A stretch of DNA of 5,429 bases, taken from the NCBI GenBank assembly GCA_049790315.1, contig JBAQYV010000168.1, positions 1 through 5,429 of the forward strand. Reading direction: 5' to 3'. The translations under genes and the position numbers were made by a program. The notes below the pieces were generated by a model. It was not told the origin of the DNA and did no database searches. It saw only the letters and a program-made list of their open reading frames with translations. Within the stretch, counting starts at the first letter, position 1; each line of letters begins with the position of its first letter. Source of the stretch: DASPOJ01 sp049790315 (lineage in GTDB: Bacteria; Acidobacteriota; Terriglobia; Acidiferrales; UBA7541). Below, in pieces: positions 1-5,429 of the stretch.

Positions 1-1026
1 GGCGCGCACTGCATCTTGCAGTTACTGGACGCGGGGCATCGCGTGCGGACGACTGTGCGGTCGCTGGCGCGTGAGGGCGACGTGCGCGCGATGCTCAAGG
101 TGGGCGGGGCGGAGCCGGGCGATCGATTGCAATTTGTGGCGGCGGATCTGGAGGGCGATGCAGGGTGGGCGGAGGCCGTGGCGGGGTGCGAATTCGTGCT
201 GCATGTGGCTTCGCCATTTCCACCGACCGTGCCGAAGGACGAGAACGAGCTGATCGTGCCCGCGCGCGAAGGAGCGCTGCGCGTGTTGCGTGCTGCGCGC
301 GATGCGGGCGTGAAGCGCGTGGTGCTGACGTCGTCGTTCGCGGCAATCGGCTATGGGCACGCGCCTCAGACAGTGCCATTCAACGAAACGGATTGGACGG
401 ACCCGAATGGCGCTGACGTGCTGCCGTACATTAAATCGAAAACTTTGGCGGAGCGCGCGGCTTGGGATTTCATCGCGAAGGAAGGCGGCGCGCTGGAACT
501 TTCGGTGGTGAATCCGGTGGGCGTGTTTGGGCCGGTGCTGGGTGCGGACTATTCGACTTCGATCCTGATCGTGCAGCGCATGATGGACGGCGCGATTCCC
601 GGCTGCCCGCGAATTTATTTCGGCGCGGTGGACGTGCGCGACGTGGCGGATTTGCATCTTCGCGCGATGACGGATCCCGCGGCGAAAGGCGAGCGATTTC
701 TCGCGGTCGCGGGCGATTTCATGTCCATGCTGAACATCGCGACGGTGTTGAAGGCGCGCATGGGAGCGGCGGCCCGGCGCGTACCGAAGCGCGAACTGCC
801 CAATTGGTTCGTGCGCATCTTCGCGATGATCGATCCCGCCGCCAAGCAGGTAATTCCGGAGCTGGGCATGAAGAAGAATGCCACGAACGAAAAAGCCCGG
901 CGCGTGTTGGGATGGACGCCGCGATCGAATGAGGACTCGATTGTGGCAACGGCGGAAAGCTTGGTGCGGCTGGGATTGCTGAAGGACGGCGCGAAGAAAG
1001 CGGCGTCCGCGGCTGCGGCGGCGTAA
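1..1026 (+). CDS. Extended SDR oxidoreductase, dihydroflavonol-4-reductase/aldehyde-reductase-like (5' partial)
   Basis: This is an NAD(P)-dependent extended short-chain dehydrogenase, a cytoplasmic enzyme that would reduce a carbonyl such as an aldehyde or ketone. The open frame runs from base 1. Its first residues, GAHCILQLLDAGHRVRTTVR, fit the end of the GxxGxxG Rossmann motif and the following helix and strand, so the true start is upstream and the in-frame TTG at 16 is not the start. The Arg in TTVR after strand 2 suggests NADP preference. Further landmarks are HVASPFP (about residue 64), the strand LTSSFAA with the catalytic Ser/Thr (about 109-113), the YIKSK catalytic Tyr-x-x-x-Lys (Tyr at 427-429, Lys at 439-441), and NPVGVFGP followed by DVRDVADLH in the substrate domain. 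The 341 visible residues are nearly the full family length. The C-terminus is a low-complexity Lys/Ala tail. The substrate cannot be told, and the relation to the lyase downstream is only adjacency. Confidence 0.88.
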   Translation, partial: GAHCILQLLDAGHRVRTTVRSLAREGDVRAMLKVGGAEPGDRLQFVAADLEGDAGWAEAVAGCEFVLHVASPFPPTVPKDENELIVPAREGALRVLRAARDAGVKRVVLTSSFAAIGYGHAPQTVPFNETDWTDPNGADVLPYIKSKTLAERAAWDFIAKEGGALELSVVNPVGVFGPVLGADYSTSILIVQRMMDGAIPGCPRIYFGAVDVRDVADLHLRAMTDPAAKGERFLAVAGDFMSMLNIATVLKARMGAAARRVPKRELPNWFVRIFAMIDPAAKQVIPELGMKKNATNEKARRVLGWTPRSNEDSIVATAESLVRLGLLKDGAKKAASAAAAA

Positions 1027-1038
1027 AGCGCGCTTTAC
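1023..1038. promoter_or_regulatory. Perfect 16-bp palindrome, candidate operator
   Basis: GTAAAGCGCGCTTTAC is identical to its own reverse complement. It covers the stop codon of the SDR gene and the first five bases of the -35 hexamer of the promoter that follows. That position suits a repressor site for the lyase gene. The GTAAA...TTTAC half-sites resemble those of some LacI-type operators, but the central spacing is not the usual one, so the regulator family is left open. It has no T tract and is not a convincing terminator. Confidence 0.5.
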
Positions 1039-1062
1039 ATCGCGACAGTGGAAACCTAGAAT
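1034..1062 (+). promoter_or_regulatory. Sigma-70-type promoter for the lyase gene
   Basis: TTTACA (1034-1039) and TAGAAT (1057-1062) are separated by exactly 17 bases, and each hexamer matches the sigma-70 consensus at five of six positions. Transcription would begin near 1069 and give a leader of about 285 nt before the GTG at 1354. The promoter lies directly after the SDR gene, so the lyase is probably transcribed on its own. The -35 box overlaps the palindrome at 1023-1038. Confidence 0.6.
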
Positions 1063-1190
1063 CGGCGCGCGGCGTCTAGATGTGCGGGAGTTCAGCCGCG
1101 AGAGTTCATCTGCGGGAAATGGTCGTGCAATTCCCGCGCGCTAAGTTAGCCGCGGCTCGGGACTGGGTAAGTTTGGAATCACACGCGAGA

Positions 1191-1222
1191 TGTGGAACGC
1201 GGGAGAGGCGCCCGCTTCCACA
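1191..1222. repeat. Imperfect inverted repeat / stable hairpin, REP-like
   Basis: TGTGGAACGCGGG (1191-1203) pairs with CCCGCTTCCACA (1211-1222) around a 7-base loop. This gives 12 base pairs with one bulged C in the left arm. The size and GC content resemble dispersed palindromic elements of GC-rich soil bacteria, but only one copy is visible here, so its repetitive nature is unproven. It could also be a structural part of the lyase leader. Confidence 0.45.
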
Positions 1223-1342
1223 CTCCAAGAAACAAAAATCGCGACGGCACTTCGCTACTGAAAATTTAACATGCACCGCGCGTCGGTAGTTCGCGACCGC
1301 AATTTGCTGCTGAAACTTGCAAGATCACTTTGACAGTTCGCC

Positions 1343-1347
1343 AGGAG
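1343..1347 (+). promoter_or_regulatory. Ribosome binding site deciding the lyase start
   Basis: AGGAG at 1343-1347 lies six bases before the GTG at 1354. This supports that GTG as the start rather than the in-frame TTG at 1330, which has no comparable site and would place this Shine-Dalgarno inside the coding region. Confidence 0.7.
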
Positions 1348-1353
1348 AATTTC

Positions 1354-4263
1354 GTGAGTGAAAAAACGCGCCGTGAATTTTTGAAAGATGCCACGCTGTT
1401 GAGCGCCGGGGTTGCGGGGACGGCGCTCGCTCAAAGTGATTTGCTTGCGGCGGGAGTGCCGGCGAAAACGCGGGGCGCCGACGCCGCTGCCGGCGGCGCG
1501 CAGTCCGCGGCGCAATCCTCTGCCCCGGGCAGCGTCGCGCTCACGTGGGTTGGCGAGAATCCGCCGGCTTCGGCGGCTGGCGTTAGCTGGGGAGTGCCGT
1601 GGCCGCAAGGCGCCGTCGCGCGCGGAGTGAATTTTAGCTTGAGCGCGCAGAGCGGAGCGCTACCGCTGCAAACGTGGCCGCTGGCTTATTGGCCGGATGG
1701 ATCGCTCAAGTGGAGCGGCTTTGCAACCGTGGTGCCGGCGGAATTCGCGGGGACGGCAACGCTGTCGAAAGGCGAGTCGGGTGCGAACGCGGGCGCGCTA
1801 AAGGTTACGAACGACGGGAAATCGATCGTGGTCGATACGGGCGCGATCAAATGCGTAATTGCGACCAGCGGCGCAAACATTATCGAGTCCATGACGTTTC
1901 CAGACGGAAAGAACGTAGTCGGAGCGGGGCAACTGGTTTGCGTTCTGCAGAATGGTCCGGAAACTTTCCCGGAGGATGCGCCACCACGCGAGAAATTTGT
2001 GAGCGCGGTGAAGAAAGTCACCGTGGAGCAATCCGGGCCGGTGCGCGCGGTTGTGATGATTGAGGGCGTGCATCGCGGCGCGACGTCGAAACGCGAATGG
2101 CTGCCGTTCACCGTGCGGCTTTATTTTTACAGCGGGCAGACGTCGGTGCGCGTGGTGCATTCAATCGTGTTTGACGGCGATCAGGAAAAAGATTTCGTGC
2201 GCGGGCTCGGGCTGCAATTCGCGGTGCCGCTGCGCGAAGAGGCGCGGAATCGCACTGTGCGATTCGCCGGGCAGGATGGCGGACTGTGGTCAGAGCCGCT
2301 GCAACCGGGCGGCGGCAGCGTGGCGCAGGAATCGGGCCAGCCATTCAACGGCAATCCGGCATTCGGCGGCAATCCCGCGATGGGCGGCATGGCGCTGTTC
2401 GGACAGAACGCGATCTGGGACGATTTCAAACTCATGCAGCCCACGCCGGACGGATTCACGATCGTGAAGCGCACGAATCCGAAGAGCACGTGGCTTCACT
2501 CCAACGCGGGCAAGCGCGCGCCGGGCCTCGCGTTCGTCGGCGATCTCACGGGCGGACTCGCGGTGAGCGTGAAGAATTTCTGGCAGTCGTATCCGTCGTC
2601 GCTTGAAGTGCGGCAAGCCAGCAGTCCGACGGCGGAACTTGTGGCGTGGCTGTGGTCGCCTGACGGGCCGGAGATGGATATGCGGCACTACGATACGCAC
2701 GCGCATGGACTCGACGCGTCGTATGAAGATGTGCAGCCCGGATTGAGCACGGCGTATGGCGTAGCGCGCACGAGCGAGTTGACGCTGTATCCCAGCGCGG
2801 CATGGCCGGCGAAAGTGGACACCGCCGCGATGGCCAGCGCCGGCAATCATCTGCCGCTGCTGGCGTGTTCGCCGGGATATGTTCACTCCACCGGCGTATT
2901 TGGAATATGGAGCGTGCCCGATCGCTCGACCGCGTTCAAAAAGTCCCTCGAGGACGGCCTCGATTCCGTGCTCGCATTTTATAAGCAGCAAGTCGACGAC
3001 CGCTCCTGGTACGGCTTCTGGCAGTTCGGCGATTTCATGCATTCGTATTCCGCGCCGCGCCACGTGTGGCACTACGATTGGGGCGGCCACGCGTGGGACA
3101 ACACCGAGTTGGGCGCGCCGCTGTGGCTCTGGTACAGCTATCTGCGCTCGGGCCGCGCCGATTTATTCCGGCTGGCGGAAGCGCACTCGCGCAACACCAG
3201 CGAGACCGACGTCTATCATCTTGGCCCGATGAAGGGACTCGGCACGCGCCACAACGTGATCAAGTGGGGCGATGGCGCGAAGGAAGCGCGCATCAGCCAA
3301 GCCGCGCACTGGCGCTTCATGCATTACCTCACCACCGACGAGCGCGCCGGCGACATCATGCACATGGTGGCGGAGTCGGCCGGCATTGCGGTCGGCAAAT
3401 ACGATCCGATGCGCGAAGCCGAGCCGCGTCTGCCAAGCGAGCCCGCCGTGCGCATTCGCATCGGCCCCGATTGGTTCGCGCTGGCCGGAAATTGGATGAC
3501 GGAATGGGAGCGCACCAACGATACGCGCTGGCGCGATCGCATTCTTGTGGGCGTGAATTCGCTAATGGCGATGCCCTTCTGGCTCCAAACCGGCAGGAAA
3601 AATGTTGGCGGGCGCGGCGGCTCCGCTGCGATCGTCGGCTACGACAACGCGACGGGAAAGATGACGCCGCTCCCCGACCCGGAAACGAAGGAATACATTC
3701 CGGTGAACTACAACCTCGCCACCATTCAAGGCGGCGGCGAAGTGCTGTTCGAGCTAGTGCCGCTACTCGGAAACAAGGACCTCGAAACGATGTGGCTGCA
3801 AATGTGCCGTCTCTCCGTCGCGCCGGCCGACGTCATCACCAAGGACAAAACCACGGGCACCGAGGGCGCCGACGCGAGCTTCGTCGCGCCGGGCCAGAGC
3901 GGCTCGCGACTGGCGGCGTATGCGTACGCGAAAACCGGGAACACGGCGTTCGCGCAGAAAGCCCTCACGATTCTGATGTCGCAAGGCGCCGGCATCGCGA
4001 ATCCGCACGTGGTCTCCGGCGCAGATTCGCTCAAACCTGTGCAAGAAGATCCCAGGATGTCCACGAACGAGGCCGGACAGACCGGGCTGCAAGTGATCGA
4101 GGTGCTCGAGCTTTGCAAAGATCAGTTGCCGACCGCGGCGGCCGTTCGCACCGTGCGCGAATTCCGTCGCCCGGCCGCACCCGGCGCGCCCGGCGCTCCC
4201 AATCCCGCTCCGGCAGCCCCGGCCCCGGCCAATCCAGCGCCGACAACGCGACCGCCGGGCTAG
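1354..4263 (+). CDS. Tat-exported PcRGLX/YetA-like exo-rhamnogalacturonan lyase (PL26-like)
   Basis: This is a large exported polysaccharide lyase of the PcRGLX/YetA family. Characterised fungal members (PL26) cleave the rhamnogalacturonan I backbone by beta-elimination and release unsaturated galacturonosyl-rhamnose. Read from the GTG at 1354 it has 969 residues. It opens with a near-perfect Tat motif TRREFLK (5-11), a short hydrophobic stretch and a likely cleavage site after ALA (24-26). The N-terminal RIFT-barrel domain shows GVPWPQG (80-86) and WPDGSLKW (113-120). A middle beta domain follows. The C-terminal helical domain contains HYDWGGHAWDNTE (573-585) and the strongly conserved-looking block GPMKGLGTRHNV (624-635), followed closely by GAKEARIS (641-648). 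Residues 940-969 form a Pro/Ala-rich tail not expected in the fold. A short Asn-Pro-Gly-rich segment lies near residues 330-346. I do not assign catalytic residues. The family call is firm; the exact substrate is inferred, and some homologues are annotated only as Tat-signal proteins. Confidence 0.85.
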   Translation: MSEKTRREFLKDATLLSAGVAGTALAQSDLLAAGVPAKTRGADAAAGGAQSAAQSSAPGSVALTWVGENPPASAAGVSWGVPWPQGAVARGVNFSLSAQSGALPLQTWPLAYWPDGSLKWSGFATVVPAEFAGTATLSKGESGANAGALKVTNDGKSIVVDTGAIKCVIATSGANIIESMTFPDGKNVVGAGQLVCVLQNGPETFPEDAPPREKFVSAVKKVTVEQSGPVRAVVMIEGVHRGATSKREWLPFTVRLYFYSGQTSVRVVHSIVFDGDQEKDFVRGLGLQFAVPLREEARNRTVRFAGQDGGLWSEPLQPGGGSVAQESGQPFNGNPAFGGNPAMGGMALFGQNAIWDDFKLMQPTPDGFTIVKRTNPKSTWLHSNAGKRAPGLAFVGDLTGGLAVSVKNFWQSYPSSLEVRQASSPTAELVAWLWSPDGPEMDMRHYDTHAHGLDASYEDVQPGLSTAYGVARTSELTLYPSAAWPAKVDTAAMASAGNHLPLLACSPGYVHSTGVFGIWSVPDRSTAFKKSLEDGLDSVLAFYKQQVDDRSWYGFWQFGDFMHSYSAPRHVWHYDWGGHAWDNTELGAPLWLWYSYLRSGRADLFRLAEAHSRNTSETDVYHLGPMKGLGTRHNVIKWGDGAKEARISQAAHWRFMHYLTTDERAGDIMHMVAESAGIAVGKYDPMREAEPRLPSEPAVRIRIGPDWFALAGNWMTEWERTNDTRWRDRILVGVNSLMAMPFWLQTGRKNVGGRGGSAAIVGYDNATGKMTPLPDPETKEYIPVNYNLATIQGGGEVLFELVPLLGNKDLETMWLQMCRLSVAPADVITKDKTTGTEGADASFVAPGQSGSRLAAYAYAKTGNTAFAQKALTILMSQGAGIANPHVVSGADSLKPVQEDPRMSTNEAGQTGLQVIEVLELCKDQLPTAAAVRTVREFRRPAAPGAPGAPNPAPAAPAPANPAPTTRPPG

Positions 4264-4282
4264 CATCCCGGTTTTGCGGTAT

Positions 4283-4305
4283 GTAGCGGAGGCCTTCAGG
4301 CCCCC
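4283..4305 (+). repeat. REP-like hairpin with GTAG foot upstream of the RAYT gene
   Basis: GTAG (4283-4286) is followed by one base and then a stem-loop: GGAGGCC (4288-4294), loop TTCA, GGCCCCC (4299-4305), that is six pairs and one A-C mismatch. REP elements recognised by RAYT proteins typically carry a GTAG-type tetranucleotide at the foot of an imperfect hairpin and often flank the RAYT gene. This one lies about 40 bases before the transposase start. No second, inverted copy was found on the other side, which fits the loss of the 3' end of the element. The hairpin may also help end lyase transcription. Confidence 0.6.
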
Positions 4306-4347
4306 ACGGGTGTCGCAGATCGGCCAGACGCGCCTGGCGAAACATTG

Positions 4348-4722
4348 ATGCAATTCGAGCGCAAGAAAAACCGTCTGGAACTAAACGATTATTTCGGCCG
4401 AAGGCGTTTCTTCGTCACAACTTGCTGTAAGGGCAGGCGGGAAACTTTCCGAAGCGCCGAGATGGCGTCAGCGGTCGTCGCATGCCTTCATGACCAGTCT
4501 GATCCACACGCTTTTAGCGTTCATGCTTACTGCGTCATGCCGGATCACGTGCACTTCTTGGTGGAGGGCACGTCCGACGCGAGCAATCTGATCCGATTCG
4601 TGAAAGCGTTCAAGCAGTCCACTGGCTACGCATGCCGGACAACTGTCCGCGGACCGCTCTGGGAGAAATCGTTCACGGATTCTGGTCCCGAAGCGTTCGT
4701 AGGATCGCGCGCAGGCGATTGA
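4348..4722 (+). CDS. REP-associated tyrosine transposase (RAYT, Y1_Tnp), C-terminally truncated
   Basis: This is a transposase-like single-strand DNA endonuclease of the Y1/HUH superfamily. RAYTs are thought to nick and move REP hairpins. The ATG at 4348 is preferred over the overlapping TTG at 4345; no good ribosome binding site is seen for either. The N-terminal strand FFVTTCCKGRRETF (21-34) is typical. The metal-binding HUH motif is His67-Val-His69 within VMPDHVHFLVEG, and Tyr94 in FKQSTGY is the probable catalytic tyrosine. The conserved GPLWEKSF (102-109) is present, but the expected continuation (a YDHVLR-like segment, then a YI..NP motif) is missing. The last 13 or so residues come from DNA that encodes the DUF2975 protein on the other strand. 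At 124 residues it is shorter than usual (roughly 150-200). It keeps the catalytic residues but is probably inactive or decaying. Confidence 0.85.
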   Translation: MQFERKKNRLELNDYFGRRRFFVTTCCKGRRETFRSAEMASAVVACLHDQSDPHAFSVHAYCVMPDHVHFLVEGTSDASNLIRFVKAFKQSTGYACRTTVRGPLWEKSFTDSGPEAFVGSRAGD

Positions 4723-5062
4723 GAACGAACACGATCACGCCCAAGCTAATCAATACGAGGACCAATTCCGCCCAGGCGACGCTCTTGATCGCGACGCCAG
4801 TCCTGAGAATGAGTGTCCCGTGCGCCCCCTCGATGGAGACGGCCTGAACGTCATGTCGAGTGGCCACGAAGTGGTGGGTTGCCGGATCGAGCTGGAAGCT
4901 CACAGGCATCCCAACCGACATGGACGCACTGTGCCTGTGCCTCAGCGCGCCCACCAGCGAGACGACAAGAATCAACGGAATAGCGACCAATAGGAGGTAG
5001 TACGGCACATCGACCACGAGCTTTAAGAAAGAAGCCAACGACCACGAACCGCGGCGCTTCAT
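4673..5062 (-). CDS. DUF2975 family membrane protein, C-terminally truncated
   Basis: This is a membrane protein of unknown function. From the ATG at 5060-5062 (reading MKRRGSWSLASFLK) it has 129 residues. Two membrane helices are visible, at about 19-38 and 95-114, with a polar region between them predicted to face outside. After the second helix comes NRLRAILRTLRDQNP and a TGA. In DUF2975 proteins this segment is a basic linker that normally runs on through NPF and an Asn/Arg-rich stretch into two further helices, so about half the protein is missing. The stop lies inside the RAYT gene, at the point where that protein also departs from its family. A GGGAGG ribosome site sits 9 bases before the chosen ATG. 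An in-frame GTG at 5219-5221, with AGGGA six bases upstream, could give 182 residues. DUF2975 genes are often followed by a small Xre-type regulator; none remains here. Confidence 0.65.
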   Translation of the reverse strand: MKRRGSWSLASFLKLVVDVPYYLLLVAIPLILVVSLVGALRHRHSASMSVGMPVSFQLDPATHHFVATRHDVQAVSIEGAHGTLILRTGVAIKSVAWAELVLVLISLGVIVFVLNRLRAILRTLRDQNP

Positions 5063-5221
5063 GTTCCGCATCCTCCCGGACAGACGTCGCACGTCATCAA
5101 ACCACAGCGCTTCGGCGATATCAACGCGAGCGCGCGACCGAAAGAATCGTTCAAATCGCTCCTCGGCACGACCAAGCAATGGCGGCCTTAGCTCTCCTGC
5201 CAAAGACGAGCTGAATTTCAC
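5063..5221 (-). other. Open in-frame extension upstream of the DUF2975 gene
   Basis: From the GTG at 5219-5221 the DUF2975 frame is open for 53 more codons, giving a charged soluble segment (for example VDIAEALWFDDVRRLSGR) with no relative that I recognise. AGGGA lies six bases before the GTG. It is either a real N-terminal domain, a short leader peptide or gene remnant joined in frame, or chance. The usual start of DUF2975 proteins argues for initiation at 5062. Confidence 0.3.
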
Positions 5222-5333
5222 ATTTGTTCCCTAAATTCGGATAGGATGGCTCGCGCGCATTCGCGCCACAGCTTTAGAAATCACCGCACACCGCTTGCCG
5301 GCAGCGAGGGCGACGCACCGGCGGCCTTGAGAC

Positions 5334-5338
5334 GAGGA
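5334..5338 (+). promoter_or_regulatory. Ribosome binding site of the rhaT-like gene
   Basis: GAGGA (5334-5338) lies five bases before the ATG at 5344. It supports this start, which also agrees with the usual N-terminus of RhaT proteins. No convincing promoter could be picked in the 122-base gap between the DUF2975 extension and this gene (5222-5343). Confidence 0.6.
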
Positions 5339-5343
5339 AATTG

Positions 5344-5429
5344 ATGCCGACAATATTGACTGGGATCGGTTGGCACTTGGTGGGCGCGGCGATGGCCGCG
5401 ACGTTCTACGCGCCGATTGACAGGGTGAA
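5344..5429 (+). CDS. rhaT: L-rhamnose/H+ symporter RhaT-like (3' partial, N-terminus only)
   Basis: Only 28 codons are visible before the window ends. They contain GIGWHLVGAAMAATFYAP followed by a basic stretch ending RVK. This closely follows the start of E. coli RhaT, whose first helix has the pattern WHLIGAASAACFYAP followed by a Lys-rich turn. RhaT is an inner-membrane, proton-coupled L-rhamnose importer of ten membrane helices, and the visible part is its first helix. Placement 1.1 kb from a rhamnogalacturonan lyase, whose product contains rhamnose, supports the assignment. An Asp replaces the Lys usual just before the Arg/Lys pair. The family call is strong despite the short length; substrate specificity is inferred. 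Confidence 0.75.
   Translation, partial: MPTILTGIGWHLVGAAMAATFYAPIDRV

Larger units (their letters stand above)
1063..1353 (+). other. Long structured leader of the lyase gene
   Basis: This noncoding stretch of about 290 nt lies between the predicted promoter and the lyase start. It holds several self-complementary elements: GCGGGAA (1112-1118) pairing with TTCCCGC (1131-1137); the odd palindrome GCTAAGTTAGC (1140-1150); the palindrome AGCCGCGGCT (1148-1157); and the larger inverted repeat at 1191-1222. The stretch from about 1225 to 1275 is richer in A and T. No riboswitch class was recognised and no T-tract terminator is visible. The only ORF of note here (1080-1289) lacks a ribosome binding site and looks non-coding. 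Confidence 0.4.

Noticed and set aside
22..657. A long minus-strand open frame opposite the SDR gene
   Set aside because: It is a His/Arg-rich antisense shadow typical of GC-rich coding DNA. The SDR frame carries the catalytic motifs.
1112..1137. GCGGGAA/TTCCCGC hairpin as a terminator of the SDR gene
   Set aside because: The loop is long (12 bases), no T tract follows, and it lies downstream of the predicted lyase promoter, so it is described as part of the leader instead.
1080..1289. A 69-codon ORF in the leader, starting with ATG just after the predicted transcription start
   Set aside because: There is no ribosome binding site, the composition is Arg/Ser-rich as in random GC-rich frames, and it runs through the hairpins. 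It is more likely non-coding.
1330..1335. Exact TTGACA hexamer just before the lyase gene
   Set aside because: No -10-like sequence lies at 16-18 bases downstream (the position holds CGTGAG), and transcription would start inside the gene.
3066..4286. A long plus-strand open frame inside the lyase gene
   Set aside because: It is a shadow of the lyase in another frame. The Arg/Ala/His-rich translation shows no fold or motif, while the lyase frame has clear family motifs throughout.
3763..4353. A minus-strand open frame opposite the end of the lyase and the REP hairpin
   Set aside because: It is an Arg/Gly-rich translation without recognisable domains, and an antisense shadow.
4699..4720. A second GTAG followed by a short possible stem (ATCGC/GCGAT), as if a right-hand REP
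   Set aside because: It lies in the DUF2975 coding segment for the conserved basic linker, the stem is only five strong pairs, and it does not match the left hairpin. It is probably coincidence.

Overview
The window is GC-rich, largely coding DNA from a bacterium. The use of GTG/TTG starts, a Tat-exported polysaccharide lyase of the PcRGLX/YetA type, a REP-associated (Y1-type) transposase and a DUF2975 membrane protein together suggest a soil Acidobacteriota lineage. This placement is an inference from gene content; no marker gene is present.

Layout from left to right: (1) A 5'-truncated extended short-chain dehydrogenase of the dihydroflavonol-reductase/aldehyde-reductase type (1-1026) whose true start lies before base 1. 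(2) A gap of about 330 nt that begins with a perfect 16-bp palindrome on the stop codon. The palindrome overlaps the -35 box of a good sigma-70-type promoter (TTTACA-N17-TAGAAT), which is followed by a long leader with several hairpins. (3) A large Tat-signal protein of 969 residues (1354-4263) recognised as a PcRGLX/YetA-like exo-rhamnogalacturonan lyase (PL26-like). (4) A short gap with a REP-like hairpin carrying a GTAG foot, then a REP-associated tyrosine transposase (RAYT) that has lost its C-terminus (4348-4722). (5) On the minus strand, a DUF2975 membrane protein that has also lost its C-terminal half (4673-5062, possibly starting at 5221). (6) At the right edge, the first 28 codons of a RhaT-like L-rhamnose/H+ symporter (5344-5429, continuing outside), too short for ordinary ORF calling but recognisable by sequence.

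The theme is use of plant cell-wall rhamnogalacturonan I. The lyase would act outside the cytoplasm to release unsaturated galacturonosyl-rhamnose, and the RhaT-like carrier would import the rhamnose freed from it. The unsaturated glucuronyl/galacturonyl hydrolase needed between these steps is not in the window. The link of the SDR to this pathway is unproven.

The most notable structural observation is that the RAYT and the DUF2975 gene run tail to tail and are both cut at the same point (about 4672-4687). This looks like a recombination or deletion scar, or less likely an assembly join. No complete new system is evident. The palindrome-controlled leader and the scar are the parts most worth checking.
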